A stretch of DNA of 64,000 bases from Cohnella nanjingensis (GCF_014212125.1 NZ_JACJVP010000030.1:165955-229954); one strand, 5' to 3'. Shown: positions 32,513-41,660, counted from the stretch's first letter. The notes: generated from the letters alone by a model not told the origin. Translations and numbers: made by a program.

Positions 32513-33837
32513 GCGATTCCCTCCCCGGAAAGGTCATACTCGTATGCGTGCGTGATGCGTACCTTGTGGATCGAGCCGATGTCGGCGCGGATGCCGGAGA
32601 CGAAAACTTCGCCGTCGATCTCGGGCGCGTCGAACTGGCTGCGGCCGACGTAAACGTCGCTGCGGCCGTCGTAGCTCTCCACCAGGACGTCGATCGTACG
32701 GCCGACGTACTTGGACGCGTTGTCCTTCGCGACTTCGCGCTGAATCTCCATCAACGCGGAGGCGCGATGCTGCTTGACCTCGTCGGGAAGTTGGTTCGGC
32801 AAGCGGTTCGCCGGCGTCTCTTCCTCCTGGGAATAGGCGAATACGCCGAGGCGGTCGAATCTCATCTCGCGGACGAAGCCGCACAGCCGCGCAAAGTCTT
32901 CCTCCGTCTCGCCGGGGAAGCCTACGATCATCGAAGTGCGCAGCGCGACATCGGGGATGCGGGCGCGAATGCGTCCGATCAGCTCCCGCACGTCCCGCTG
33001 GCGGCCCGGACGGCGCATCCGCTTGAGAATGGCGTCTTCGCTATGCTGGAGCGGCATATCGATGTAGTTGCAGATCTTCGGATTGGCGGCGATCGTCTCG
33101 ATCAGCTCGTCGGTGAAAAAGCCGGGGTAGGCGTAGTGCAGCCGCACCCACGCGATGCCGGGCACTTCGCTCACGCGGTTCAGCAGCTCCGGCAGCTTGA
33201 AGCCGTCATAGAGGTCCGTCCCGTAATTCGTGGAATCCTGCGCGATGAGGCTGATCTCCTTCACGCCTTGCGCGGCGAGCTGCTCGGCTTCGGCCACGAT
33301 CGATGCGATCGAACGGCTCCGGAACTTGCCGCGCATGATCGGGATGCTGCAGAACGTACAGGCGTTGTCGCAGCCTTCGGCGATCTTGACGTAGGCCGTA
33401 TGGCGGGGCGTCGACAGCTTGCGCGGGAGATTCTCCTCATAGGAGAACACGGGATTGCCGACGTAGATCGGCTTGCGGCCGCCCAGCGCCTCGTCGATGA
33501 TGTCATTGATACGATGGAAATCGCCGGTGCCGACGATCCCGTCGATCTCCGGCATCTCGTCCATGAGCTCTTGCTTGTATCTTTGGGTTAGGCAGCCCGA
33601 CACGATCAGCGCCTTCAACCGGGCCGTCTCCTTAAGCTCCGCGAGGCCGAGAATCGTATTCACCGACTCTTCCTTGGCCGCATCGATGAAGCCGCAAGTG
33701 TTGACGATGACGACCGTGGCGTCTTCCGGTTTGTCCACTAGCGTGTAGCCGCGTTGATGAACCAGGCCCGACATGATCTCGGAGTCGACCAGGTTCTTCT
33801 CGCATCCAAGCGTCACGACGCTGACTTTCTCGCTCAT
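32509..33837 (-). CDS. rimO: RimO, ribosomal protein S12 methylthiotransferase, 442 aa
   Basis: Radical-SAM methylthiotransferase that modifies an aspartate of ribosomal protein S12. UPF0004 cysteines are in TLGCEKNLVD, NTCGFID and VSGCLTQ; the radical-SAM motif is CDNACTFC then SIPIMRGKFRS (the GKFRS sequence separates RimO from MiaB); the TRAM domain is C-terminal. ATG at 33837 behind GGGGGAAGTC; the frame runs on to 33906 without a site. A strong promoter lies at 33878-33906. Confidence 0.95.
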   Translation of the reverse strand: MSEKVSVVTLGCEKNLVDSEIMSGLVHQRGYTLVDKPEDATVVIVNTCGFIDAAKEESVNTILGLAELKETARLKALIVSGCLTQRYKQELMDEMPEIDGIVGTGDFHRINDIIDEALGGRKPIYVGNPVFSYEENLPRKLSTPRHTAYVKIAEGCDNACTFCSIPIMRGKFRSRSIASIVAEAEQLAAQGVKEISLIAQDSTNYGTDLYDGFKLPELLNRVSEVPGIAWVRLHYAYPGFFTDELIETIAANPKICNYIDMPLQHSEDAILKRMRRPGRQRDVRELIGRIRARIPDVALRTSMIVGFPGETEEDFARLCGFVREMRFDRLGVFAYSQEEETPANRLPNQLPDEVKQHRASALMEIQREVAKDNASKYVGRTIDVLVESYDGRSDVYVGRSQFDAPEIDGEVFVSGIRADIGSIHKVRITHAYEYDLSGEGIA

Positions 33838-33877
33838 CGATGACTTCCCCCAAATGTTCTTCCTTCTTGTCCCAACC

Positions 33878-33906
33878 AGTATAAACGAAGCCCCAATACG
33901 TGTCAA
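33878..33906 (-). promoter_or_regulatory. Sigma-A promoter of rimO-pgsA-cinA
   Basis: TTGACA, 17-bp spacer, TATACT; both boxes are near consensus, about 40 bp before the rimO ATG. Confidence 0.9.
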
Positions 33907-33980
33907 AATACCGCAAACGCTTTCCGGAGCTGAGATTCAGCCTCCCGGAAGCCCGTCCGGCCGGCCTTAAAGCCGCCGTC

Positions 33981-34472
33981 CTAGCGGTAGTTGGTGAACT
34001 GCAATTCCAGCGGCAAGTCCGCGCCCCGAAGCAGGTTCATCGCGGCTTGAAGGTCGTCCTTGCTCTTGCCGGTCACGCGCAGCTGGTCGCCTTGGATCTG
34101 GCTCTTCACCTTGAGCTTGGAGTCGCGGATGAGGATGTTGATCTTCTTGGCGTTGTCCTGGTCGATTCCTTGCTTCATCTTGACGATCTGGCGCACCGTG
34201 CTTCCCGAAGCCGGCTCGATCTTGCCGTAGTCCAGATTGCGGATCGGGACGCCCCGCTTGATCAGCTTCGTCTGGAGAATATCGATGACGCTCTTCAGTC
34301 GGTAATCGTCGTCGGACGCGATCGTCAGCGCCTCGCCTTCCAGCTTGATGCTGCTCTTGCTTCCCTTGAAGTCGAAGCGCGTCTCGATCTCCTTCAGCGC
34401 CTGGGTCACGGCGTTGTTCACTTCCTGCATATCTACCTTGGATACGATATCGAACGAGTATTCCGATGCCAT
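33981..34472 (-). CDS. YajQ family protein, 163 aa
   Basis: Two ferredoxin-like domains typical of YajQ/DUF520: YSFDIVSKVDMQEVNNAVTQ, EIETRFDFKGSKSSI and GDQLRVTGKSKDDLQAAM. Homologues bind nucleotides, including cyclic-di-GMP in Xanthomonas, and nucleic acid. It ends next to rimO, but with a separate promoter (TATAAT at 34511-34516 with an extended TG). Start ATG behind GGAAGGGAAGACG. Confidence 0.93.
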   Translation of the reverse strand: MASEYSFDIVSKVDMQEVNNAVTQALKEIETRFDFKGSKSSIKLEGEALTIASDDDYRLKSVIDILQTKLIKRGVPIRNLDYGKIEPASGSTVRQIVKMKQGIDQDNAKKINILIRDSKLKVKSQIQGDQLRVTGKSKDDLQAAMNLLRGADLPLELQFTNYR

Positions 34473-34510
34473 CTTCGCGTCTTCCCTTCCTTTATCCTTG
34501 CATTTTCTAC

Positions 34511-34516
34511 ATTATA
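34511..34516 (-). promoter_or_regulatory. Extended -10 for yajQ
   Basis: TGG-TATAAT, 39 bp before the start codon. No clear -35, as is common with extended -10 promoters. Confidence 0.5.
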
Positions 34517-34630
34517 CCACGCGTCCGCCCCGCACAAAACCCGCGCCGGGCGCAGCCCGTCTCTTTCTCCTCCGGCCTTTTGACTCGTGCGGATCTTGGA
34601 AAGGGTTAGCCAATCGAATTCCGACATGCA

Positions 34631-34651
34631 AAAGGCCCTCGTCGAGGGCCT
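34631..34651 (-). terminator. Terminator after the small membrane protein gene
   Basis: AGGCCCTCG / CGAGGGCCT with a minimal loop, then TTTTGC on the minus strand. Confidence 0.7.
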
Positions 34652-34664
34652 GTCTGCCTTGCAT

Positions 34665-34826
34665 TTAACGCGCGCGCGTCGGAGCGCGGAGCATATCGAG
34701 AATCCCGAGCACGATCCAAGCGAGCCCGAAGCCCAGAATCCCGTATGCCCAGTTGCCCGGCGTCAAGTACCAGCCGATCAGGCTGACGATAATGCCGATC
34801 CCGACGATGACCCAGCTTACGCCCAT
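34665..34826 (-). CDS. Small two-helix membrane protein, 53 aa
   Basis: ATG at 34826 to TAA at 34665. Two hydrophobic helices (VSWVIVGIGIIVSLIGWYL and YGILGFGLAWIVLGILDML) joined by a short TPGN turn and a basic tail. GGTGGAGGTCATCG upstream is a good ribosome site. Situated downstream of ymfM. No function known. Confidence 0.7.
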   Translation of the reverse strand: MGVSWVIVGIGIIVSLIGWYLTPGNWAYGILGFGLAWIVLGILDMLRAPTRAR

Positions 34827-34901
34827 AATCGATGACCTCCACCTCTGAAATTGGTGTACGCTTCCTCATTTTTCCCCAGGAGGAGGTCTCTTTATGCGGA
34901 T

Positions 34902-35774
34902 TTACGGCGTAGGCGTCGGCGTCGCCGCGCCTTCCAGCGGCGTGAAGATGAATTTCTTCGAGCCTGCGGTGTCCCCGTCGTCCACGGCGACGCCGTCGAT
35001 GGCGATCTGCGCGCCCTTCGCGTTGCCGACGTTTACGTAGATCGGGCCTTTCATCTCGAAGGTCAGCGTCTCGTCCGCGCTCGGCGTCTTGTTGTACAAC
35101 GACTTGCCGGATGCGCTGTTCTCGTTGACGCCTACCCAGCTCTTGCCGCCTGGGAACGTGATCGTGAGCGTATGCGGTCCGGCCGGCGCGACTTCATAAT
35201 AATACCGGCTCCCCTTCTTCTCCTTGAAGGTGACCGTCGTCGCCGCCGGGGGCGGCGTCGGCGTCGGGGTCGCCGTAGGCGTCGGCGTCGGGCTCGCTCC
35301 CGCGGAAGGCGACGACGTCCCCTGCGTGATCTGCGTATCCTGGTCCGACGTCTTCGGCGGCGTGTGGTCCTTGTTGTTCAACAGATACACGTAGACGACC
35401 ACGATGATGAGGATCGGGAACAGCCACATAAGCAGCGTGACGGCTACTTTGCCCCAACGGTCGTTGTGCTGCACGCTTCGGCTCTTCGACTGCAGCATCG
35501 GCTCCGACGGCACCGTCTCCGCGGTAGGCGGCACGGGCAGTTCTTTATGATAAAGGCGAAGCACTTCCTCGGCGTCCAAGCCCACCGTCTCCGCGTAAGT
35601 CTTCACGAAGGCGCGGACGTAGAAAGACCCGGGCAGCACCTTGTAGTCCCCCGATTCGATCGCTTCCAGATATCGTTTGCGGATTTTGGTCAGTTCCTGA
35701 ATATCGTCGAGAGTGTACCCCCGTTGCTCCCTCGCTTTGCGAAGCAGCAATCCCAAATCCGACACTAGCTTCAC
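34902..35774 (-). CDS. ymfM: YmfM/RodZ-like protein, 290 aa
   Basis: Helix-turn-helix of RodZ type at residues 1-75 (LGLLLRKAREQRGYTLDDIQ, RYLEAIESGDYKVLPG), one transmembrane helix near 113-131 (LLMWLFPILIIVVVYVYL), a Thr/Pro-rich linker (PTPTPTATPTPTPPP) and a DUF4115 domain outside. RodZ links MreB to the wall-elongation machine. The linker repeats are a slippage-prone region and vary among relatives. Follows ymfK as in Bacillus. Confidence 0.92.
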   Translation of the reverse strand: MKLVSDLGLLLRKAREQRGYTLDDIQELTKIRKRYLEAIESGDYKVLPGSFYVRAFVKTYAETVGLDAEEVLRLYHKELPVPPTAETVPSEPMLQSKSRSVQHNDRWGKVAVTLLMWLFPILIIVVVYVYLLNNKDHTPPKTSDQDTQITQGTSSPSAGASPTPTPTATPTPTPPPAATTVTFKEKKGSRYYYEVAPAGPHTLTITFPGGKSWVGVNENSASGKSLYNKTPSADETLTFEMKGPIYVNVGNAKGAQIAIDGVAVDDGDTAGSKKFIFTPLEGAATPTPTP

Positions 35775-35819
35775 CTCCTGTATCGATGTTCTTAAAGGAG
35801 CCTCGCGGCCCTATAGGCG

Positions 35820-36590
35820 TTAGAATCCTTCGTCCAAGCCCGCCGTCGTGAAGTTCTCGTACGTAATCTCTTCGTCCGGCGTATTGCGCAGCTCGATGAT
35901 GCAATCGAACACGTCGTAGTCGAAGTCGGATTCCCGCACGAAAATATCCGGATGCTCCACGACCTTGGTCGACGGCATCGTCATGATATCCTGGAGCAGA
36001 TTGTAATGCTTCTCGTTGGAGCGGATCGTGCTGACGATCCCGTCGATGATGAACACGTTGTGCGGGTTCATCTCTTCCTCGGACAGCTGGCTGCGCACCG
36101 TCTGGCGGAGCAGCGTCGAGGAGACGAAGGCCCAGCGCTTGTTCGCGCATACGCTGCCGGCGATGATCGACTCCGTCTTGCCGACGCGGGGCATGCCGCG
36201 CAGACCGATCGTCTGGTTCCCGTCCCTTTTAAACAGTTCGCCTAGAAAATCCACCAAAAGTCCCAATTCGTCGCGGGTGAAGCGGAAGGTCTTCCGATCG
36301 TCCGAATCGCGTTCGATATAGCGCCCGTGCCGCACGGCGAGAATATCGGTCAGCCGGGGCGGCCGCAGCGTGATGATCGAGATATTTTCTACTTTCGTAA
36401 GCATTTTACCCAAAAGTTCGATTTTCTCATCGTCGTCGGTTTGCAAGAGCATCCCGCGGGTCCGATCTTCGACCCCGTTGATCGTCAGGATGTTGACTTC
36501 CAGCATCCCGAGGAGAGAAGCGATGTCCCCGAGCAAGCCCGGACGGTTCTTATGTATCTTATATTCCATGTACCATTGCTTCGTATCCAT
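35820..36590 (-). CDS. ymfK: YmfK (DUF3388) protein, 256 aa
   Basis: Residues 8-85 form an ACT-like domain (YKIHKNRPGLLGDIASLLG, LEVNILTINGVEDRTRGM); residues about 125-256 are an ATPase-like region with P-loop GMPRVGKTES and FIIDGIVS as a likely Walker B. The role is unknown. Length fits the family. It is led by its own promoter at 36626-36654 and followed by ymfM after 45 bp. Confidence 0.9.
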   Translation of the reverse strand: MDTKQWYMEYKIHKNRPGLLGDIASLLGMLEVNILTINGVEDRTRGMLLQTDDDEKIELLGKMLTKVENISIITLRPPRLTDILAVRHGRYIERDSDDRKTFRFTRDELGLLVDFLGELFKRDGNQTIGLRGMPRVGKTESIIAGSVCANKRWAFVSSTLLRQTVRSQLSEEEMNPHNVFIIDGIVSTIRSNEKHYNLLQDIMTMPSTKVVEHPDIFVRESDFDYDVFDCIIELRNTPDEEITYENFTTAGLDEGF

Positions 36591-36625
36591 GCAGACACCT
36601 CATTACGGATTTCCTTCACTTCTCC

Positions 36626-36654
36626 ATTCTACAACGGCCGCCATTCTCCTGCAA
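36626..36654 (-). promoter_or_regulatory. Sigma-A promoter of ymfK-ymfM
   Basis: TTGCAG, 17-bp spacer, TAGAAT, about 36 bp before the ymfK ATG. Confidence 0.75.
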
Positions 36655-36714
36655 AAGCCAACACAAGATTCCTACTTTAGACCTATAAATAATCGGCTCT
36701 AAGTGCGCAAACGA

Positions 36715-36736
36715 CTCCGCCTGGGATCAGGCGGAG
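36715..36736. terminator. Terminator after ymfJ
   Basis: CTCCGCCTG, 4-base loop, CAGGCGGAG, then TCGTTTGCG on the minus strand. The T run is short. Confidence 0.65.
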
Positions 36737-36775
36737 CCGCTTCTCGTTTCGGAACGATCCGCGCGCGCGGATCGC

Positions 36776-37027
36776 TCAGCTATGCTGGGCGAGCTTGACC
36801 ATCAGTCGGGCCATCGTCTTGCGCTCCGATTCGTCGCCGACGTCCCAGAGTTCCTTCAGCACGCGCTGCTCTTCGTTCTTCGGGTCGACCTTGTTGTCCA
36901 GGAATTCGCCGATCTCGTACGCGAGCTTGGAGATCGCTTCCTCGTCGATGCCCATGTTCTTGGCCGCATCTACGCGGTCGCCTAAAAATTTCTTCCACGA
37001 CTCAAAATTGCTAAGCACCGTCGACAT
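36776..37027 (-). CDS. ymfJ: YmfJ (DUF3243) protein, 83 aa
   Basis: Matches the small DUF3243 family of Bacillales (about 85 residues): VLSNFESWKKFLGDRVDAAK, then DEEAISKLAYEIGEFLDN and DPKNEEQRVLKELWDVG. Mostly helical and soluble; role unknown. ATG at 37027 behind AAGGAGGCTGCGCC; the frame to 37078 has no site. Follows ymfI in the usual order. Confidence 0.92.
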   Translation of the reverse strand: MSTVLSNFESWKKFLGDRVDAAKNMGIDEEAISKLAYEIGEFLDNKVDPKNEEQRVLKELWDVGDESERKTMARLMVKLAQHS

Positions 37028-37109
37028 GGCGCAGCCTCCTTGGGTGGTTGGGATGATTACAATCGATAAGATGTCCAAGGCGCGCCCGACTTATGCCCGC
37101 AACCGCTGG

Positions 37110-37880
37110 TTATATTCGCCAGCCTCCGGTCAACCCGATCACTTGTCCGGTTACGTACCCGGCCTGCTCGGAGACGAGAAACCGCACGAGATCGGCCACT
37201 TCCTCCGGCTGCGCGAAGCGGCCCAGCGGAATGTCCGCGCGGAGCTCTTCCCGCTCCTCGTCCGTCAGCTCACGCATCATGTCGGTCTCGACGGCGCCGG
37301 GCGCGACCGCGTTGACCGTCACGCCCGCCCCTGCCAGCTCGCGCGCCAACGCCTTCGTGAAGCTGTTCAGCCCGCCCTTGGCCGCCGAATAGGCCACCTC
37401 GCCGGCGGAGCCGACCACGCCCCAGACGCTCGAGACGTGAACGATCCGTCCCCGGCGTCCCCAGGACATCGCGGGCCCGAAGTGCCGCGCGAGCCAATAG
37501 GCCGCCTTCAGATGCACTTGATGCAGATCGTCCCATACCGCTTCGTCGAGATCCTCCAGCAACCCGTAGTGGGCGGTGCCCGCGCTGTGCACGAGAACAT
37601 CCGGCGCGAAGCCCCTCTCGTCCAGCCGGGCCTTCATCGCGGCGATCGACGCCCCGGAGCGGACGTCCGCCTGCATAGCAAAGGCTGCCGGCGCTCCCAA
37701 AGCGAGGCATTCGGCCGCCACGGCTTCCGCTTCGGCCCGCGAACGATGGTAATGCACGGCGACGCTGGCGCCGTCACCGGCGAGCCGCCGCGCGACCGCC
37801 GCGCCGATGCCCCGGGAAGCCCCGATGACCAGCGCGGCGGACGCGTTCGCCCGAACTTGCCGCATGGCCGCTTCGGTCAA
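37110..37880 (-). CDS. ymfI: YmfI, short-chain dehydrogenase, 256 aa
   Basis: A Rossmann-fold SDR: nucleotide motif GASRGIG, NAG-type motif as HSAGTAHYG, catalytic Ser (HVSSVWG) and Tyr-x-x-x-Lys (YSAAK). In B. subtilis YmfI is reported to act in the 5-aminopentanol modification of elongation factor P. Its stop lies within the ymfFHI operon and it overlaps ymfH by 4 bp. Confidence 0.92.
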   Translation of the reverse strand: MTEAAMRQVRANASAALVIGASRGIGAAVARRLAGDGASVAVHYHRSRAEAEAVAAECLALGAPAAFAMQADVRSGASIAAMKARLDERGFAPDVLVHSAGTAHYGLLEDLDEAVWDDLHQVHLKAAYWLARHFGPAMSWGRRGRIVHVSSVWGVVGSAGEVAYSAAKGGLNSFTKALARELAGAGVTVNAVAPGAVETDMMRELTDEEREELRADIPLGRFAQPEEVADLVRFLVSEQAGYVTGQVIGLTGGWRI

Positions 37881-39163
37881 GTCGCATCTCCCCGTACGAT
37901 CGACACGGCGAGACGCGCGGGATCGGCATGCTCGCGCAGCCGCGCGTTGATCTCCTCCAGCGTGAGACGCTCATATATCGAGACGAGCTCGAACAAGTCG
38001 CCGCCCTTGTTGCGGTAGCGGGTGAACTCGCCCGCGATCGCCTCGGGGCTGTTCAGCATGCGCAGATACGCGCCGATCTTCTTGCGGCGGGTCCGCTCGA
38101 ACGTCGCGGCCGGAATGCCTTGCTCGGCGGCGGACTTCAAAGCCGACGTCACGCGTTCGATCAGGGCGTCGGGATCGCGCGTGTCCCCGCCGATGACGGA
38201 GAAGGCGTAGCCCGGACCGGTGTTGTACTCGTGACCGAAGCCGTCCGAGATCAGGTTGTCGTCGTAGAGCGCCTCGTACAGCGGCGAGCTGGCGCCCAGC
38301 AGGGCGTCCAGCATCACCTTCGTGGCCAGCTCCCGCCGAACGGCTTCTTCTCCGCTCGACGAGAGCGGCGCTTCCTTGTAGCCGAACAGGCACTTCGGCA
38401 GCGAGACCGGCAGCTTCGTCTCCTTGCGGGCTTGGCGGACGCTGGCGGGCTCCTCGTCGAACAGCCGCTCGATGTCGCCGCCCGGCGGGAACGACTTCTT
38501 CGCCTGATTCGCCTTGATCTGGGCGAGCGTCGCTTCGCCGTCGATCCCGCCGACGATGAAGAACGTCATGTTCGACGGATGGTAGAAGGTGTTGTAGCAG
38601 TCGTACAGCTGATCCTTCGTGATGGAGCGGACCGACTCGGCGGTTCCCGCGATATCGATATGAACCGGATGATTCCGGTACAGGGCCTCGATCAGGCCGA
38701 AGTAGACGCGCCAGTCCGGGTTGTCGCGGTACATGTTGATCTCCTGGACGATGATGCCCTTTTCCTTCTCGACGTTCTCCTCCGTGAAGTACGGGTGCTG
38801 CACGAAATCCAGAAGCGTCTCCACGTTGGCTTCCACGTCCTTCGTCGCTGAGAAGAGGTACACGGTGCGGTCGAAGCTCGTGAACGCGTTCGCCGAAGCG
38901 CCCTGCGTGGAGAACTTGGCGAAGATGTCGCCTTCGGGCTCTTCGAACATCTTGTGCTCCAGGAAGTGGGCGATGCCGTCCGGCACCCGGTGCTCCGGCT
39001 GCCCGGCGGGCTTGAACCGGTTGTCGATCGACCCGTAGCGGGTCGCGAATGTCGCGTACGTCTTCGTGAAGCCCGGCTTCGGAAGGACGAATACCTCCAG
39101 TCCGTTGTCCAGCTTCTCGTAGATCAGCGTCTCTTGCAGCTGCGGGTAATCGCGCGTAGACAT
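37877..39163 (-). CDS. ymfH: YmfH, M16 family metallopeptidase, 428 aa
   Basis: Two M16 halves. The inverted zinc motif HxxEH is present as HFLEHKMF near residue 66, with a downstream Glu, so this is the catalytic partner. It pairs with YmfF, which lacks the motif. It starts 1 bp after ymfF. Substrate unknown. ATG start with GGAGGGGGACTGAG upstream. Confidence 0.92.
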   Translation of the reverse strand: MSTRDYPQLQETLIYEKLDNGLEVFVLPKPGFTKTYATFATRYGSIDNRFKPAGQPEHRVPDGIAHFLEHKMFEEPEGDIFAKFSTQGASANAFTSFDRTVYLFSATKDVEANVETLLDFVQHPYFTEENVEKEKGIIVQEINMYRDNPDWRVYFGLIEALYRNHPVHIDIAGTAESVRSITKDQLYDCYNTFYHPSNMTFFIVGGIDGEATLAQIKANQAKKSFPPGGDIERLFDEEPASVRQARKETKLPVSLPKCLFGYKEAPLSSSGEEAVRRELATKVMLDALLGASSPLYEALYDDNLISDGFGHEYNTGPGYAFSVIGGDTRDPDALIERVTSALKSAAEQGIPAATFERTRRKKIGAYLRMLNSPEAIAGEFTRYRNKGGDLFELVSIYERLTLEEINARLREHADPARLAVSIVRGDAT

Positions 39164-39164
39164 C

Positions 39165-40448
39165 TCAGTCCCCCTCCTTCTGGTCGCGCAGGAAGTAGAT
39201 CGTGTCCAAGCCGACGCCCTGCGCAGCCTCGACGACTTGATCCGGCGTCACCGCTTCCACGGCCGCGATCATGTCTTCGCCCGTGCGTTCCTTGCCCGAG
39301 AGCACGGTGTTGTAGTCGAACCCGATCCGCTCGAACGCCGAATCCTGAATCTCGCGAAGCTGGTTGGAGAGCATCGCCTTCGTCCGTCCGAGCTCCTCCG
39401 CGTCGAACCGGCCTTGGCGGACGGCTTCGAGCTGCTCGCGAATGATCGTCAGCGCCTTCTCGTAGTTCTCGATCTCGATGCCGGATTGGATCGTCAGCAG
39501 CCCTTTGTGCCCGTCGAGCCGGGAAGAAGCGTAATACGCGAGGCTCGCCTTCTCGCGGACGTTGATGAACAGCTTCGAGTGCGGGAACGCGCCGAGCACG
39601 CCGTTGTAGACGAGCAGCGAAGGATAATCGTCGTCTCCGTAAGTCTGGCTCGTGCGCAGTCCCAGATTCAGCTTGCCTTGACCGACGTCCAGCCGCTCCA
39701 CGATCGTCTGCGGCTCCCGGCGCGCCTGCCGCAGCTCCGCCCGCGCGTAGCCTTGCGGCGAGCCGTCCGACAGCTTGAACGCTTCGGCCGCCCACTGCCG
39801 CACCTCCTCGAGCGAGGTATCGCCCGACACGTACAGATCGAGCGACGCCCGGTCGAGCCATTCGCGGTAGCCGTCGTACAGCGCCTGCGCGCTTAAGCCG
39901 GGGAGTTCCTCCTTGCGCCCGAGCGCGAGCAGCCGGTAGGGTTCGTCTTTGCACATCTCCGCCACGCAGCGTTCGGCGGCGTAGCGGATCTTATCGTTGA
40001 TGATCGATTCGATGCGTTTGGCGATCGTCGTCTTCTCCGCTTCGACGTACTTGGAGCGGAAGTGTCCGTCCTCCAGCGCCGGCGCGCTGAGCGCTTCGCC
40101 CAGGTAACCGATCGCTTCCTTCAGCAGCGACTGATCGCTGGAGACGAAGCGGTCGTTGATGATGTCCAAGCGGAATTGAACGACCTGATAGTCGCCCCTT
40201 TTGTACAGATCGAAGCCGAAGCCGGCGCCGTAGAGATCGTCGAGGCGCTCGCGGAACGCGATCGTCTCCGGATAACGCTGGGTGCCTCTCCGCAGCACAA
40301 AAGGGGTAAGCGCAACCTGCGTTACCCGCGATTCGTCCAAGGGGACTCCGGCAAACAGCGACAGCGAAAAAGTCTTGAAGCGTTGGGTCGGCAATACGTG
40401 AATGCGCAATCGGCCGATCGCGCCGCGCTGAAATACTTCGGGTTGCAA
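39165..40448 (-). CDS. ymfF: YmfF, catalytically degenerate M16 family protein, 427 aa
   Basis: M16 fold without the HxxEH motif: the region that would hold it reads LTPFVLRRGTQRYPE. The C-terminal half is well conserved (LGLRTSQTYGDDDYPSLLVY, HSKLFINVREKASLAYYASS). It is a non-catalytic half for YmfH, as in other two-subunit M16 peptidases. TTG start at 40448 with GGGG nearby. Length fits B. subtilis YmfF. Confidence 0.9.
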   Translation of the reverse strand: MQPEVFQRGAIGRLRIHVLPTQRFKTFSLSLFAGVPLDESRVTQVALTPFVLRRGTQRYPETIAFRERLDDLYGAGFGFDLYKRGDYQVVQFRLDIINDRFVSSDQSLLKEAIGYLGEALSAPALEDGHFRSKYVEAEKTTIAKRIESIINDKIRYAAERCVAEMCKDEPYRLLALGRKEELPGLSAQALYDGYREWLDRASLDLYVSGDTSLEEVRQWAAEAFKLSDGSPQGYARAELRQARREPQTIVERLDVGQGKLNLGLRTSQTYGDDDYPSLLVYNGVLGAFPHSKLFINVREKASLAYYASSRLDGHKGLLTIQSGIEIENYEKALTIIREQLEAVRQGRFDAEELGRTKAMLSNQLREIQDSAFERIGFDYNTVLSGKERTGEDMIAAVEAVTPDQVVEAAQGVGLDTIYFLRDQKEGD

Positions 40449-40549
40449 GGCGTCAATCCCCTTCCGTCACATACTGGATTCAGCCCCATTCTAACCGATG
40501 GCCCGATCCGAAGCAAATCTTGGAAAAGCCGATTTGGGCCCTGCGCGTC

Positions 40550-40586
40550 CGATCGGCCTGCCGGCAGTAGATAGGCCTGCCGATCG
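40550..40586. repeat. Inverted repeat between sleB-like and ymfF genes
   Basis: CGATCGGC and GCCGATCG, 8-bp arms with a 21-base loop that itself contains CTGCCGGCAG. Likely a transcript-end hairpin; there is no T run. Confidence 0.45.
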
Positions 40587-40591
40587 TCGGC

Positions 40592-41365
40592 TTACCGGCA
40601 GAAGATATGCTTGCCGATCGTCTTGTATTGGGGGCGCGACCAGATCCATTTGGACGTCGCCGTCTCCGGGTTGAAATAGTACAAGCACCCGTCCGAAGGA
40701 TCCCATCCGCTGATCGCGTCCTTGACCGCCTTGGCCGCCTTCTCGTTCGGCGTCAGGTAGATCTGACCGTCCGCGACGGCCGTGAACGCGCCCGGCTGGA
40801 AGATGACGCCCGATACGGTATTCGGGAACTCGGACGACTTCACGCGGTTCAGGATGACCGCCGCCACCGCGACTTGCCCTTCGTACGGCTCGCCGCGCGA
40901 TTCGCCGTAGACCGCGTTCGCCATCAGCTTCAGGTCCTTCTCCGAGATGCCCATGTTGTTCGAGGCCGGCAGATTGTTGCCGTTCGAGACCGCCGTCTCT
41001 TTGGGCGCGGCGGCGCTCTCTTCCTTGCCGAGATCGGCCGCGGTCGGCTTCCAGTCCTTGGTCGCCTGCCACAGCTTCAGCTTCGTCTTGGCGCCCACGA
41101 CGCCGTCCGCCTTCATGCCGAACTTCCATTGGAACCACTTGACCGAATTCAGCGTCGTCGCTCCGAAATGTCCGTCCACCTTGTCGCCGTAGTAGCCCAG
41201 CGCCTTCAACCGTCCTTGAAGCTCGTATACGTCTTTGCCGGACGCGCCGGTTTTAATCGTAGCGGAGCTGAACGTCTCCTGACTGTCTTTCGATTTCTCC
41301 AACGTATACAGCCCGAACAGGCCGAACACGAGACAGACCGTAAGGATGACCAAACGATAGCTCAT
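40592..41365 (-). CDS. SleB-type spore cell wall hydrolase, 257 aa
   Basis: N-terminal signal anchor (LVILTVCLVFGLFGLYTL), a peptidoglycan-binding domain (residues about 35-100: GASGKDVYELQGRLKALGYY, GHFGATTLNSVKWFQ), a linker, and a Hydrolase_2 domain with NAVYGESRGEPYEGQ (the Glu of YGESRGE is the likely catalytic residue). SleB-type enzymes are lytic transglycosylases of spore cortex. A perfect sigma-G promoter lies upstream, so it is a forespore protein. Confidence 0.92.
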   Translation of the reverse strand: MSYRLVILTVCLVFGLFGLYTLEKSKDSQETFSSATIKTGASGKDVYELQGRLKALGYYGDKVDGHFGATTLNSVKWFQWKFGMKADGVVGAKTKLKLWQATKDWKPTAADLGKEESAAAPKETAVSNGNNLPASNNMGISEKDLKLMANAVYGESRGEPYEGQVAVAAVILNRVKSSEFPNTVSGVIFQPGAFTAVADGQIYLTPNEKAAKAVKDAISGWDPSDGCLYYFNPETATSKWIWSRPQYKTIGKHIFCR

Positions 41366-41421
41366 GAACGTCTCACGCCTTTCCCGTAATTTTGCGTTGC
41401 AGGTGGTCTTTGCTCGATGAT

Positions 41422-41451
41422 TAGTATGAGAAAGGCCCAGCTCTGCTATTC
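41422..41451 (-). promoter_or_regulatory. Sigma-G promoter of the SleB-like gene
   Basis: GAATA (fits gHATR), 18-bp spacer, CATACTA (fits CATnHTA). All bases agree and the -10 is 56 bp before the ATG. The rest of 41452-41735 holds only the ftsK terminator and no credible gene. Confidence 0.85.
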
Positions 41452-41660
41452 ATTATGAGAAGAGGAAAGACGGCGCGCCCCGGAAAGGAGGCTCGAACGT
41501 CGCATGCGGCGGGCCGAGCCGCCTCCGGTCGCGGCTATCGATTCAGGCGGACAAACAAGCCGTAACGGCTTCGACTTCATTGGAAAGAGGGCGTCGCGCG
41601 AGGATCGGAGGCGATGCAGTAACGGCTGAGCGCAAAGCGCATCCCTGCTGGATGACAAAG

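Noticed and set aside
40550..40586. Mobile-element end or attachment site at the inverted repeat
   Set aside because: No transposase, target duplication or integrase nearby; a transcript-end hairpin explains it.
41446..41658. 70-aa minus-strand ORF between the SleB-like gene and ftsK
   Set aside because: No ribosome site, low complexity, and it overlaps the sigma-G promoter region. More likely spacer.
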